NCBI RefSeq assembly: GCF_007751035.1
Contig: NZ_CP036433.1
Coordinates: forward strand, 962,437-1,026,436
Length of the DNA stretch: 64,000 bases
From: Lignipirellula cremea
GTDB taxonomy: Bacteria; Planctomycetota; Planctomycetia; Pirellulales; Pirellulaceae
Reading direction: 5' to 3'
Of this stretch, positions 15,632-24,549 are shown one piece after another. A program made the position numbers and the translations under genes. How positions within the stretch are numbered: the first letter of the stretch is position 1; every line of letters starts with the position of its first letter. The notes under the pieces were generated by a model that had not been told where the DNA came from, did no database searches, and was given only the letters and a program-made list of their open reading frames with translations.

Positions 15632-16159
15632 AAAGACGGCAATCCTCCAGTCTGCGCGATCTGCTTTATCAACGGTAACGTAAGCCGCAGCAAGCCTGGG
15701 CCCAGACGATGAAAATGCCGTTCTATATTGCGGGAAATCGCTCACCATCCTGGGCGGGAAAGGAAGCTCCCATCTCTTGATGAGTTTGACAGTGGTCGCG
15801 TCGAACTCGGAAAGATCCAGCGGCCCCACCTCCGCATTCGCCATAAAGCTTCCGGTGGTTCTTACTTGCCACACGAAGAATCGCTTTGAGTCCTGCGAAA
15901 AGCCAAGCTCGCCCGGCAGATCAAGAACCTTGGCGGGCGAGTTATCGTCAACACGCCAGACATACTGCTTCGCTTGCGTGCTGACACCCAGGAACTCACC
16001 GTTCGGAGAGAAGGCAGGAACGGCCCGACCGGCTTCCTGCAGTTCCCCCAGAACTTTCACCGGCGGCGAATCGGCCGCCGGCTCCTCGGCATGGCTGGCG
16101 ATACGGGCGGCCGAGAACAGCAGCCAAAAACAGAAAAACAGCAGGCGGTGAACGTTCAT
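15614..16159 (-). pseudogene. N-terminal part of the IS-disrupted WD40-type gene
   Basis: The frame starts at the ATG at 16159 with a signal peptide (MNVHRLLFFCFWLLFSAAR, likely cleaved near SHA). It continues with propeller-like repeats (PAFSPNGEFLGVSTQ, LGFSQDSKRFFVWQV). True codons end at 15632; the last residues GTGEK and the stop come from the inverted repeat of the insertion sequence. As it stands the gene would give a 181-residue secreted fragment lacking half of its propeller. The C-terminal half is at 13702-14307. It follows the Kelch-like gene on the same strand by 57 bases. Confidence 0.85.
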
Positions 16160-16216
16160 CCGACGTTATCCAGCACGAGAGTGGCGGCGGCTCGAATCGC
16201 CTCCCACTTTAACGCG

Positions 16217-18631
16217 TTACGGAGCCGGCTGGTAGCGAAACAGGAACGTTTGCATCGGCCCGCTGAAACGGGACGGAATCAGCGCCACGCACACATCGTG
16301 CTGCGGGTCGTACACCAGGGCGCACTCGTGCCCCAGACTGCCGGCCGGTACTTCCACGTCGACCTGCGACAGGCGGCCTGTGCCGCAGTGGTACGCGTAC
16401 AGTTTCTGGCCCAGCCATAGGACCGTATCGTGCTTGGGCAGATAGACGGCCTCACGCCCGATGGCGGCCTGGCCCGTCGTTTCCAGCCGACGCCAGCCGG
16501 CGTCCTCGCTTGCTTTTTCCCCTGCGCTCGCATCCAGACTGCGGGCAAAGACCTCGACCTGCTCGGCGTCCCCTTTGAGTTTGAGCAGGCGGTTTCGCTG
16601 GGAGTCGTAGATCAGCGGCTGGAATTCGTAATGGTATTTGATCGCCTTGTTCGCAGGCGGGAATTGATCGTCGATCTGTTCCCAGGTGACGGAGCCGGAG
16701 GCGGCGTCGACCTTGCCGCGATACAGGTCGGAATTCGAAGTGGCGTACACGCCCGACGGCGCCGCGACCAGCGACAGATGCCAATCGTTCTTGAACGACC
16801 GGCCGAGCGACGGCGGACGCATTTTCTTCCCGGCCGAGTCATACACCCAGGAGGCATAACCATCGCGCTGTGGGTCGTAGATCAGCACGTTGTCGGGGTT
16901 GTCGGTCAGCTGCAGTTCGTCGCCTGCGTTCCAGGCGGGCCGGGCCAGGTAGACAACCGACTTGCTGGCCGGATCGTAGCAGTACCATAAATAGGTGTGC
17001 TGGCTGAACGGCCGCATGCCGTAACTCCAGCCGTAAATGCCGGCGTTCGTCCCTTCCAGATACGGCGGGAAGCGGGGCGGCTGATCCTGCGTCCAGCGAT
17101 TGTCGGCGATGCTGTACCGGGCCACGTCGTTCCCTGAATAACCCGAGTGCCCGCCGCCGGTGTAAAGCACCTCGCTGCGGTCCGTATCCATTACGGCCGT
17201 CGACCAGGTCTTGCTCACCAGATGTCCGGGCGGCTCCGCATTGACGAACTGGTTGACCGGCAGATCGGCCAGACGTTTCAGGTTCGCGGCCCGATCCGGC
17301 GCCGGCGCTTCGGCCAGCGAGCGACGCTGCTCGGGGTACTTCCAGGCGACGCTTCCCGGCTCCGCGCCGGGCAGTTCGACCGGCGTGCGGAGCGCGTCCA
17401 GGTCGGGACGAAAGGCGAACGTCTGGCGCTTACCACCCAGCGCCACCAGCAGCACCACGCCCGGGGTCGAGCTGGCGTCGGCCGTCAGCCAGGTACTGCC
17501 GGGCAACGTGAGAGAAGCGTCCAGCGGGGTCCAGCGGTTCACTTCCGGCTGGAAGAACCACGTCTCCTTCGCGGCCGAGGTGGCGGCCGCATGATGACGC
17601 TCGAACTTGCGCTGGTCGGCCTCGCAGACCAGCACGCCGCCTGCCACGGCCGCTGCGGCCGGCGCTTCCATCGGCGGCGGACAAACGGCCGGCCGGCGTT
17701 CCTCCCAGCGGTTGGTTTTCAGATCGAACACCCACGTATCATTGAGGGCGGCAGCCTGGTCGTAACCGCCGAACAGCACCAGCGTGTGGCTGCCGGGTTC
17801 ATAAACCAGGCTGCCGTTGCAACGCGGCGGCGGCTGCAGCGGCAGGTCCAGCCGGCTCCAGCGATTCTGCCGGCAGTCATAACTCCAGGTCGGCGCGCTG
17901 CCGGATGGGTTGGTGGCCAGACCGCCGCCGAAGAGCAGCACCCGGTCCCCTTGCGGGTCATACGCCATGCTGGCCCAGGCCAGATTGCCGCAGGTGGTGG
18001 GATGGTTCTCGGCCTGCAGGTCGGTCCAGCTATTGGTTTTGGGGTCGAGGGCGAACGTGCAGCGGTCGGCGTAGTAGAGAATCCGCTGACGCTCTGAATC
18101 CCAGCAGGCCATGTTGAAGGTCAGCGCGGGACTCGGCCGCATGACGCCGTCAAAGTCCCACCACTGGATGCGGTTGGTCGTATGATAGCCGCCGACAACC
18201 TGCTGCCGTGGGCCTTCGTCGTGCCGCAAGCCATCGGGTCCGTTCTGGCCCAGGATGCGGAACGGCGGGAATTCGTCGGCCTTCCATGTCGCCTGTTTGG
18301 ACGCGGGAAAGGCCGGCAGCCAGCCGGGCGACGCGGGATCAAACGCTTCCAGTTCATACCGCCGGTAAACGTTCCGCGCCGGCTTCTCGCCGCCCGTTCC
18401 CCACAGGTACAGCCGGCCGACGCCGCCAGCCATGACGGCTTTGGCGAACGTCTTGCCGCCGGACGCGTCTTCCGTATGCAGCAGCGTCCAGGTGTTGGCC
18501 GGCAGATTGTCGAGCGCGGGTGACGTCCCCGCACTCGGCTGGGCGAACAAGGACGGCGTACCGGCCAGCGTTGCGAGCATCCCGCAGGCAAGAGCGATGA
18601 GAAACGAACGGCAAGCGAAGCGGAGTTTCAT
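16217..18631 (-). CDS. Secreted Kelch-repeat-like protein
   Basis: 804 residues from the ATG at 18631 (start MKLRFACRSFLIALACGML, a signal peptide ending near SLFAQ); a longer frame to 18700 has no signal-like start. Several Kelch-type blades are seen, for example MAYDPQGDRVLLFGGG, SLVYEPGSHTLVLFGG followed by NDTWVFDLKTNRWE, and AVMDTDRSEVLYTGGG followed by NDVARYSIADNRWTQ. The protein therefore probably forms one or two beta-propellers outside the cytoplasm, binding a protein or glycan ligand. No catalytic motif is recognised. It is the first gene of a short minus-strand run with the broken WD40 gene and pepT. Confidence 0.7.
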   Translation of the reverse strand: MKLRFACRSFLIALACGMLATLAGTPSLFAQPSAGTSPALDNLPANTWTLLHTEDASGGKTFAKAVMAGGVGRLYLWGTGGEKPARNVYRRYELEAFDPASPGWLPAFPASKQATWKADEFPPFRILGQNGPDGLRHDEGPRQQVVGGYHTTNRIQWWDFDGVMRPSPALTFNMACWDSERQRILYYADRCTFALDPKTNSWTDLQAENHPTTCGNLAWASMAYDPQGDRVLLFGGGLATNPSGSAPTWSYDCRQNRWSRLDLPLQPPPRCNGSLVYEPGSHTLVLFGGYDQAAALNDTWVFDLKTNRWEERRPAVCPPPMEAPAAAAVAGGVLVCEADQRKFERHHAAATSAAKETWFFQPEVNRWTPLDASLTLPGSTWLTADASSTPGVVLLVALGGKRQTFAFRPDLDALRTPVELPGAEPGSVAWKYPEQRRSLAEAPAPDRAANLKRLADLPVNQFVNAEPPGHLVSKTWSTAVMDTDRSEVLYTGGGHSGYSGNDVARYSIADNRWTQDQPPRFPPYLEGTNAGIYGWSYGMRPFSQHTYLWYCYDPASKSVVYLARPAWNAGDELQLTDNPDNVLIYDPQRDGYASWVYDSAGKKMRPPSLGRSFKNDWHLSLVAAPSGVYATSNSDLYRGKVDAASGSVTWEQIDDQFPPANKAIKYHYEFQPLIYDSQRNRLLKLKGDAEQVEVFARSLDASAGEKASEDAGWRRLETTGQAAIGREAVYLPKHDTVLWLGQKLYAYHCGTGRLSQVDVEVPAGSLGHECALVYDPQHDVCVALIPSRFSGPMQTFLFRYQPAP

Positions 18632-18685
18632 GGCGGCCCTGGATAGCAAAGGAGGCAGACGACGCTGGCGACGTCCGTTCATAGA

Positions 18686-18712
18686 AAACGGCGGTCGCAA
18701 TGACCGCCGTTT
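18686..18712 (-). terminator. Intrinsic terminator of the TPR/ExbBD/DUF4159 block
   Basis: AAACGGCGGTC (18686-18696) and GACCGCCGTTT (18702-18712) form a perfect 11-bp stem with a 5-base loop, followed on the minus strand by TTTTCT. It lies 31 bases after the stop of the last TPR gene and before the Kelch-like gene, so it should end the long minus-strand transcript. Confidence 0.75.
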
Positions 18713-18743
18713 GGGGATTCGATTCTATCGGCTGTTGGGCGGC

Positions 18744-20384
18744 CTATTCGTCTTTGGAGCCGCCCAGGGTGACGGAAATGTTATAAGCGTCCTGCAGATG
18801 GGCGTGCGCGACGCTGGCGTACTGGTTGGTGGGGAAGCGTTTGCAAACCATCTGGAAGGTTTTGATGGCCTGTTCTTTCTGGTCCGCTTCTTCGCGCGTG
18901 TAGCCGATCTGGAGCAGGGCCCAGGGAGCGGACGCCTCGTGGGCCAGCACCTGGTTGTAGAGGATGATGGCCTCTTGCGGGTTCTTCATGCGGCGATTGC
19001 ACCAGGCCATCTGCTTGTAGTTTTCCGGGAAGTTGGTGCATTGGCGATAATGGGCGATCGCCTCTTTGTACTTGCCCCAGTCCTGATATGCCCCCGCCAT
19101 CTGGTAACGCCAGGAATCCGCATGTTCGGTGTCGTCGGCAATCAGCTCTTCGTAAACGGCGATCGCTTTTTCGTACTCTTTGGCGCCGCGCCAGGAAGCG
19201 GCGATTGCTGCTTTGAAGCGGAGCGCCTGGTCGGGATCGGCCGCGATCGCCTGGTTATAGGTCTGGGCCGCCAGGTCGAGCTGGTTTTCGGTGCGGTAGG
19301 CTCCCGCCGCCAGGTACAACCCTTCGGCTTTGTCCTGGAAGCGACGGAACGTGGCGCGGGCTTCGTCGTAGCGCTTCCGCGAGATGTACCAGTTGGCCAG
19401 GCCCAACAGCACCTGGTCGCTGTTGTCGAATTCTTTCCAGGCGCGTTCGTAGGTGGGCGGCACCTGGTCATCGAGATTGGCGGCCGAGTAGACCAGGGCG
19501 ATATGCATCCAGTTGGCCAGGGCGGTCTTTTGGGCCGGCACGGTCGCCAGATCGGTGGGACGTTCGGCATTGAACCAGCTGACCGCCGCGTCGGCCAGCG
19601 ACTTGCCCTGGGCTTTGGTTTCATCAGCGGCCGACAGGGTCGTAATGGCGGGCGTGACGATCGCGGCGACCTGGGCCTGCAGGTCCTGCTGCAGCGGGAA
19701 GCTGGCGGCCAGCGCTTTGACGCCCTGGGCGAAATCGCCGACGGAGAACAGATGGGCCGCCAGCTGTTGCGAGGCGGTGATGCAGTAGCGCTCCGTGGTT
19801 TTGTTCCGTGTGGCGTCGAACGTTAAACGCTTCCACATATCGACGAGCGTTTTGTTATCTTTCTCCTGCTGCGCGATAGCGATGAGGCTGGTCGCGGCCA
19901 GCACCGATGTTTCATGATCGGGGTAGTCGCTGAGCACTTCGCGGAGCGCTTTTTTGGCTTCCGGAATGCGGCCCATGCCGCGGTAGGTGTCGCCGATGTA
20001 ATAGCCGGCGGCGACCGCATCGGGCGATTCGGGCCAGTAGTCGATGACCGTTTTGAAGCCTTCTTTGATGGCCGTGTTGGATTTGCGCAGTTCGACCTGG
20101 CAGATGCTCCACATCAGCTGGGAGTAGCTGGCGCCTTCGCTGTCTTCGTACAGCGTGAGGTACTTCTCATATTCGGCGGCGGCCACTTTGTAGTTTTTCT
20201 CGCGGTAGTACTTTTCCGCGATCTGCATCTGGTAGCGCTGCACTTCAGACAGTTTGGCCCAGCGCTCCAGCGACATTTCGTCGAGTTTCTGGGCATAGCT
20301 GGTGGTCGCCCCGCAGGTAACGATCAGCGCCAGCGCTAAACCAGGCAGAATCATTAATCGTCTTTTTGCTGTGCTCGCGTCCAT
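18744..20384 (-). CDS. Secreted tetratricopeptide repeat protein
   Basis: 546 residues with a signal peptide (basic n-region KRR, then MILPGLALALIVTCGATTSYA). TPR-type helix pairs run through most of the chain, for instance AAEYEKYLTLYEDSEGA, GYYIGDTYRGMGRIPEAKKAL, YNQAIAADPDQALRFKAA and ALLQIGYTREEADQKEQAIKTF. It starts 31 bases inside the end of the DUF4159 gene, so it is coupled to it and closes the eight-gene block. An alternative ATG at 20354 overlaps the DUF4159 stop by one base (TAATG) but would lose the basic n-region. It probably serves as a periplasmic scaffold of the ExbBD-type complex (inference). Confidence 0.8.
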   Translation of the reverse strand: MDASTAKRRLMILPGLALALIVTCGATTSYAQKLDEMSLERWAKLSEVQRYQMQIAEKYYREKNYKVAAAEYEKYLTLYEDSEGASYSQLMWSICQVELRKSNTAIKEGFKTVIDYWPESPDAVAAGYYIGDTYRGMGRIPEAKKALREVLSDYPDHETSVLAATSLIAIAQQEKDNKTLVDMWKRLTFDATRNKTTERYCITASQQLAAHLFSVGDFAQGVKALAASFPLQQDLQAQVAAIVTPAITTLSAADETKAQGKSLADAAVSWFNAERPTDLATVPAQKTALANWMHIALVYSAANLDDQVPPTYERAWKEFDNSDQVLLGLANWYISRKRYDEARATFRRFQDKAEGLYLAAGAYRTENQLDLAAQTYNQAIAADPDQALRFKAAIAASWRGAKEYEKAIAVYEELIADDTEHADSWRYQMAGAYQDWGKYKEAIAHYRQCTNFPENYKQMAWCNRRMKNPQEAIILYNQVLAHEASAPWALLQIGYTREEADQKEQAIKTFQMVCKRFPTNQYASVAHAHLQDAYNISVTLGGSKDE

Positions 20385-21799
20385 TTATCAAACTCCGCAT
20401 GCGCGTAGAAAATAACATTGATCCCCAGCTGATAGCAGCCTTCCCAGACTTCCGCTTTAACGCCGGCGTGGCCGTCGGACCAGGCGTCGCCAATATCACC
20501 CGGGTGATAGTAGCAGATCCAGCGGCCGTCCTTGTACCAGCCCAGGGCGTCTTTACCGCCGTGCGGCGCGACGTAGGGCAGGAAGGGGATCGAGAACGGC
20601 ACGCGGTGGATCGTATCATCCAGCGGCACGGCGACCGGCTGCACTTCGGGAATGACCCGGTTCATCATGGCGAGAAACTGATTATGAAAGTGCCGGCTGC
20701 CGCCGTTGTCGGCGAAGATCATGCCGTGTCGATCCAGCAGGAACTTCCGCAGGGCTTTCACTTCGTTGTTGGAAAGCGAAATGTTCTTTTGACCGGTGAT
20801 GTACACCATGGCCGGACCGGTGCGGAAGGACTCCAGGTCGGAGATACGGCGAGACTCCGTCCGCTTGGCCGTTTTGTGGCCGGTGCGGATGGCGTATTCA
20901 TGCAGCACGTTCAGGTCGCCGCCGACGCCAAAGTCCTGGTCCCAGTCGCCGCCGGAGTATTCCAGTCGAATGAAACGCACCTGCCCGCCCGGCGTGCCGC
21001 TGCCGAACCCGGCTCCGGCGCCTTCGCCCTGGCCGATGGTGTAGGTGTGTTCGGTGAGTTCGTTCAGCTGCAGGTTGACGTCGTCGATGACGCGCTCTTC
21101 AAACTTGATGGCGCTATACGGATTGACGACGAACTTTTTGCGAATGACCTTTTTGATCTTCACCTGCTGCACCAGCGGCTTTGCTTCACCGCCGCCGGAG
21201 GGCAGCTCGTAAATTTCCTGGCAGCCGCGGAGGTTGGTCAGGATCAGGAACATCAGCGAAAAGGCGATGGTGTAGCTGACCAGTGAAGCTAACGACTGGT
21301 TCAGCTTTTTGTTCTTGGGCCGCCCGTAATACCAGGACGTTTCGTTAAACGGGTTCCAGGCCCAGCGCTGCGGCGTGGGGGCCGACTGGGGATCCGCGGC
21401 GACCGTCGTGGCGGCGCGGCGCCGGCGGGACAGGCGATCGACCAGCCAGACCCACCAGAGCAGGCCGATCAGAAAGATACCAGCCGTTCCCCAGCGGGCG
21501 ACATTGGCCCGGCCCGTTTCCCAGCCGGCCAGATCAAATTCATAGATGGCCGTTTGCCAGCCGTAAAGGCACAGCAGGCTGCCGGCCAGTCCCAGACCGA
21601 GTTGATGTTTCTCGTCGCGGAGGGACCAGATCAGCCAGGCGACGCCCACCCCGAGCGCGACCAGGTTCACCAGGCGATAGGCGATCTCCGGCAACAACTC
21701 GGAGATGCTTCGCTCCAGGAGGAACCCGGCCCAGACCGCCGTAAAGACAGCGGTCGCGATCAGCATCGCTTGTGGTATGCGTTTGGAGTGGCCAGACAT
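20354..21799 (-). CDS. DUF4159 domain-containing membrane protein
   Basis: 481 residues from the ATG at 21799. The first ~130 residues hold about four hydrophobic segments (for example AMLIATAVFTAVWAGFL and AGIFLIGLLWWVWLV). A further helix follows at about residues 170-190 (LVSYTIAFSLMFLIL). Then comes a basic linker (QVKIKKVIRKKFVVNPY) and the DUF4159 domain from about residue 270 (VRFIRLEYSGGDWDQDFG) to the end, with FADNGGSRHFHNQF and WYKDGRWICYYHPGD. DUF4159 is an uncharacterised flavodoxin-like/GATase-like fold, often found with MoxR/VWA or ExbD genes. Membrane anchor, basic linker and outside domain resemble the layout of a TonB/TolA-type partner, but no TonB sequence motif is present. 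Confidence 0.8.
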   Translation of the reverse strand: MSGHSKRIPQAMLIATAVFTAVWAGFLLERSISELLPEIAYRLVNLVALGVGVAWLIWSLRDEKHQLGLGLAGSLLCLYGWQTAIYEFDLAGWETGRANVARWGTAGIFLIGLLWWVWLVDRLSRRRRAATTVAADPQSAPTPQRWAWNPFNETSWYYGRPKNKKLNQSLASLVSYTIAFSLMFLILTNLRGCQEIYELPSGGGEAKPLVQQVKIKKVIRKKFVVNPYSAIKFEERVIDDVNLQLNELTEHTYTIGQGEGAGAGFGSGTPGGQVRFIRLEYSGGDWDQDFGVGGDLNVLHEYAIRTGHKTAKRTESRRISDLESFRTGPAMVYITGQKNISLSNNEVKALRKFLLDRHGMIFADNGGSRHFHNQFLAMMNRVIPEVQPVAVPLDDTIHRVPFSIPFLPYVAPHGGKDALGWYKDGRWICYYHPGDIGDAWSDGHAGVKAEVWEGCYQLGINVIFYAHAEFDKWTRAQQKDD

Positions 21800-21871
21800 C
21801 AAGTTGGAATTCGGCTAGTGGCAATCGGCAAGTGGGAACAGCAGCGGCAGGCGCGGCGTTACGACACCGTG

Positions 21872-22378
21872 TTATTTCAGGTCGTCGAGCAGGTTGTCGA
21901 TGCCCTTGTCCAGTGGGTTATCGGTGGGGGCGGCCGTTTTGGTTTCGCCAATGCCCATCCGGTCCAGCGTGGGATCGCCCGAGGCGGTTCCTTGGTCCGG
22001 GTCGTCAGCGGCGGCGGTTGTGTTCGCGGCAGCGGCGCTGGCGTCCGCACTGGTTGCGGCCGCGTCTTCGGTCGCTGCCTGGTCGGCGGCGGGAGCCGTT
22101 TCGGCAGGCGCGGCGGCGGCCGTTTCGGCGGCCGGTTCTTTCATCGACCAGGATAGCAGGCTCATGCCGAACAGCAACGCGGCGCAAACGGCTCCGGCGC
22201 CCAGGGTGGTGGCGACGAGGCCGCTGTTAGCGACGGCGCCGAGCACCTCTTGCGGGTTCTTGCCCCGCATGCGGCCCAGAAAATCACGCAGTTCAGAAAT
22301 GCTTTCGGACGTATCGTTTTTAAGCTTACCCATGGCGCCTTGCGGTTCGCTGGTCATGCGATTGCGAGAGATCGACAT
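21872..22378 (-). CDS. Single-span membrane protein with Ala-rich tail, unknown
   Basis: 168 residues. I do not recognise the family. The N-terminal ~55 residues are polar and cytoplasmic in character (SISELRDFLGRMRGKNPQEVLGAV). One membrane helix follows (LVATTLGAGAVCAALLFGMSL). The outer part is a low-complexity Ala/Thr/Asp/Pro tail ending in DNPLDKGIDNLLDDLK, which may be a short binding helix. It lies between the second ExbD-like gene and the DUF4159 gene, so a role as adaptor or stator-associated linker of that complex is a reasonable guess only. Confidence 0.6.
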   Translation of the reverse strand: MSISRNRMTSEPQGAMGKLKNDTSESISELRDFLGRMRGKNPQEVLGAVANSGLVATTLGAGAVCAALLFGMSLLSWSMKEPAAETAAAAPAETAPAADQAATEDAAATSADASAAAANTTAAADDPDQGTASGDPTLDRMGIGETKTAAPTDNPLDKGIDNLLDDLK

Positions 22379-22541
22379 CTGCTGACTCCGGGGGCCGCGG
22401 CGGCCCCAGTGATGAAGCGGGCAGCGCTGGCTTCTGGCCGGCGCTGGATGGGATGGAAGTTGCGGCCTGGCGTGTCGGGAATCGTCTTTCAGGACAGGCC
22501 CGCCGCCAGGTGTGATTTTAACGTTTTACGGGGCGGCCAGG

Positions 22542-22946
22542 TCAAGGACTCTTTTGTTCAACGACATGGAAGATCTCGCCGCCGGATTCGCTGAGCGCCT
22601 CGATCACTTCTTCAAAGATCAGGGCTTTGGCGTTTTTGTCGACTTTCAGCAGCACCGTTCTCTCGCCGGCCTGGGCCGTACCGAGAATGTTCCCCACGCC
22701 GGCCGCTAACTGGCCGATGCCGGTCTGCTGGCCGTTGAGGAAGACCTTCCCCTCGTTATCGACCACCACGCTGGCTTGCGTGGACTGCGAGCGTTCGACC
22801 TTCTGCACGTTGGCCGGCTGCCATTGGACATGGCTGTCGTCGTTCGCTTTGGCCAGAATGACGAAAAAGATCAACAGGTTAAAGGCGATATCCCCCATCG
22901 CCATGCTGGGGACTTCGGCTCGTGATGTTCGTCGCTGAATCTTCAT
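22542..22946 (-). CDS. ExbD/TolR family biopolymer transport protein (2)
   Basis: 134 residues, normal for ExbD/TolR. A short basic N-terminus (MKIQRRTSRAEVPS) is followed by the membrane helix MGDIAFNLLIFFVILAKA. Its early aspartate, D19, is the position that carries the proton pathway in ExbD. The periplasmic domain contains the family pattern VVVDNEGKVFLNGQQ and VLLKVDKNAKALIFEEVIEAL. It is the second of two ExbD-like genes downstream of an ExbB-like gene. ExbB/D pairs turn ion flow into mechanical work on a periplasmic partner. Confidence 0.88.
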   Translation of the reverse strand: MKIQRRTSRAEVPSMAMGDIAFNLLIFFVILAKANDDSHVQWQPANVQKVERSQSTQASVVVDNEGKVFLNGQQTGIGQLAAGVGNILGTAQAGERTVLLKVDKNAKALIFEEVIEALSESGGEIFHVVEQKSP

Positions 22947-23071
22947 GAATACCAGACAGGAAGCAGTCGGCTCGTCGCCGCCGATTCCCCAGGAGGGAAC
23001 GGCAGGAGGGCGGCAGGCGGGTGAAGGACCAGGCTGCCAGGCGGCAGCAGGCAGGTTCCCACAGGGCGCCG

Positions 23072-23494
23072 TCAGGGCACTTGCACCGTGCGCTCTTCTT
23101 CGCGCTGGATGGTGAGTATCCCGCCGGCTTCTTCAATTTTGGAGGTGACGTTGATCCAATGCTGATATTCAACATCGGGCTTGGTTTTGAGCACCACAAT
23201 TTTGTCTTCCGGTCGCGGCTTGCCGACCAGCAGGTTCTTTAACCGCTGCACGAACACTTCTTCCCGAACGACCGTGCCGTTGATTGAGGCCGAAGTCCGG
23301 GTGAGCGAAACTTCGACGTTCTCTTCCTGCTTTTCGACTTCCGTCTTTTCGCTACGGGGAATCGTTTGTGGACGCCCGCTGTCCGGCTGCACCGAGGCGC
23401 AGACCAGAAAGAACACGATCAGGTTAAAGGCAATATCGCCCGTCGCACTGGCGGGCGGTTCGACCAGCAGTTTGGTGGAACGGTCGCGTCTCAT
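23072..23494 (-). CDS. ExbD/TolR family biopolymer transport protein (1)
   Basis: 140 residues. N-terminal basic segment, then TGDIAFNLIVFFLVCASVQ with the membrane aspartate (D19). The periplasmic domain has VSLTRTSASINGTVV and KIVVLKTKPDVEYQHWINV, the usual ExbD beta-strand/helix pattern, with a charged KTEVEKQEENVEV linker before it. The start codon overlaps the stop of the ExbB-like gene (ATGA), so the two are translationally coupled. Together with the second ExbD it offers two different periplasmic contacts. Confidence 0.88.
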   Translation of the reverse strand: MRRDRSTKLLVEPPASATGDIAFNLIVFFLVCASVQPDSGRPQTIPRSEKTEVEKQEENVEVSLTRTSASINGTVVREEVFVQRLKNLLVGKPRPEDKIVVLKTKPDVEYQHWINVTSKIEEAGGILTIQREEERTVQVP

Positions 23495-24492
23495 GACGGG
23501 TTCGCCGCCTGCAGGGTTTCCGCATCGGCCGCATGGTTTTCGCCTTCGGCCTGCTCCTGGCCGCGGATCGCCAGCTGCAGGGTGACGTTCTCGATCAGTT
23601 CGGTCGAGGACTCTTCGACTTCCAGCACAAAGCGGTTGATCACGCCGGTAAAGTAGTTGTACGCCATGAAGGCCGGGATACCGACGATCAGACCAAAGCA
23701 GGTGGTAAGCAGCGCGACGCTGATACCGCCGGCGGCCGCTTCAACAATGTTAGAGCCGCCGCCCGAGCTGAACATGTTTTTAATGTCGTCGAACGAGGTG
23801 ATCATACCGGCGACCGTACCGAGGAAGCCCAGCATAGGGGCCACGCTGGAAATGGTGGCCAGAACCGGCAGATGGCGTTCCAGCGCGGCGACAATATGCA
23901 CGCTGTAATCTTCCATCGACTTGACGACCTGTTCATCAACTTTGGCCATGTCGTAATTCAGTCGCTGCAGCACCAGATACTTCCGCAAGCCGCAGGAAAG
24001 CACGGCGGCGGCCGGGCCGTCGCCCGCATCGCAGGCAGCGAGGGCTTCTTCGACGCGGTCTTCCTGCAGCAGGTCGCGGACCTGGGTTCGCAGGGCGAGC
24101 GAGTCGGTCCCCAGCATTTTCAGGCTGCGATAGCGTTCAATAATCACGCCAGCGGCCAGGATGCCGAGGAACAGAATCGGGTACATGAAGATCCCGCCGT
24201 CGCGGATCATACCGAGCGGGCCGGAGCTGGCGATATCGTCGAGCGTGCTCCAGAAGGCGCTGGACTGTTCGGCCGGCGCCTCGCCTTCTTCGCCCTCTTC
24301 ACTGGCTTCGCCATCGGCGGGCTGTTCGCCCTCGGCAGGCGCTTCGCCATCAGCCGAAGCGTCGGCGTCGGCTGGCGCTTCCTCACTGTCGGCGGCTGCC
24401 GGCTGCGCGGCTTTGTCGCCGGTCGCCGCCGGCTGGGCAAAGGCCAGAGGACAGCTCAGTAACAGGATCAATATAAACAGCGTATAACGCAT
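23491..24492 (-). CDS. MotA/TolQ/ExbB proton channel family protein
   Basis: 333 residues, about 90 longer than E. coli ExbB. A signal-like N-terminus (MRYTLFILILLLSCPLAFAQ) is followed by a ~70-residue Ala/Glu/Asp-rich segment (EGEQPADGEASEEGEEGEAP). The channel part has the first helix (GGIFMYPILFLGILAAGVIIERY), the cytoplasmic loop with the LSCGLRKYL segment, and the two C-terminal helices with the conserved LATISSVAPMLGFLGTVAGMI and ISVALLTTCFGLIVGIPAFMAYN. The ExbB-type threonines are in place. With the ExbD-like genes it forms an inner-membrane ion-driven motor. The acidic N-terminal periplasmic extension is unlike E. coli ExbB but is seen in other long ExbB variants. Confidence 0.92.
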   Translation of the reverse strand: MRYTLFILILLLSCPLAFAQPAATGDKAAQPAAADSEEAPADADASADGEAPAEGEQPADGEASEEGEEGEAPAEQSSAFWSTLDDIASSGPLGMIRDGGIFMYPILFLGILAAGVIIERYRSLKMLGTDSLALRTQVRDLLQEDRVEEALAACDAGDGPAAAVLSCGLRKYLVLQRLNYDMAKVDEQVVKSMEDYSVHIVAALERHLPVLATISSVAPMLGFLGTVAGMITSFDDIKNMFSSGGGSNIVEAAAGGISVALLTTCFGLIVGIPAFMAYNYFTGVINRFVLEVEESSTELIENVTLQLAIRGQEQAEGENHAADAETLQAANPS

Positions 24493-24549
24493 TTTGACAT
24501 CCGAGTGATGGAACTAAAAGTAACCGTTCGAGGCTCCGCCAGGGCCTTA

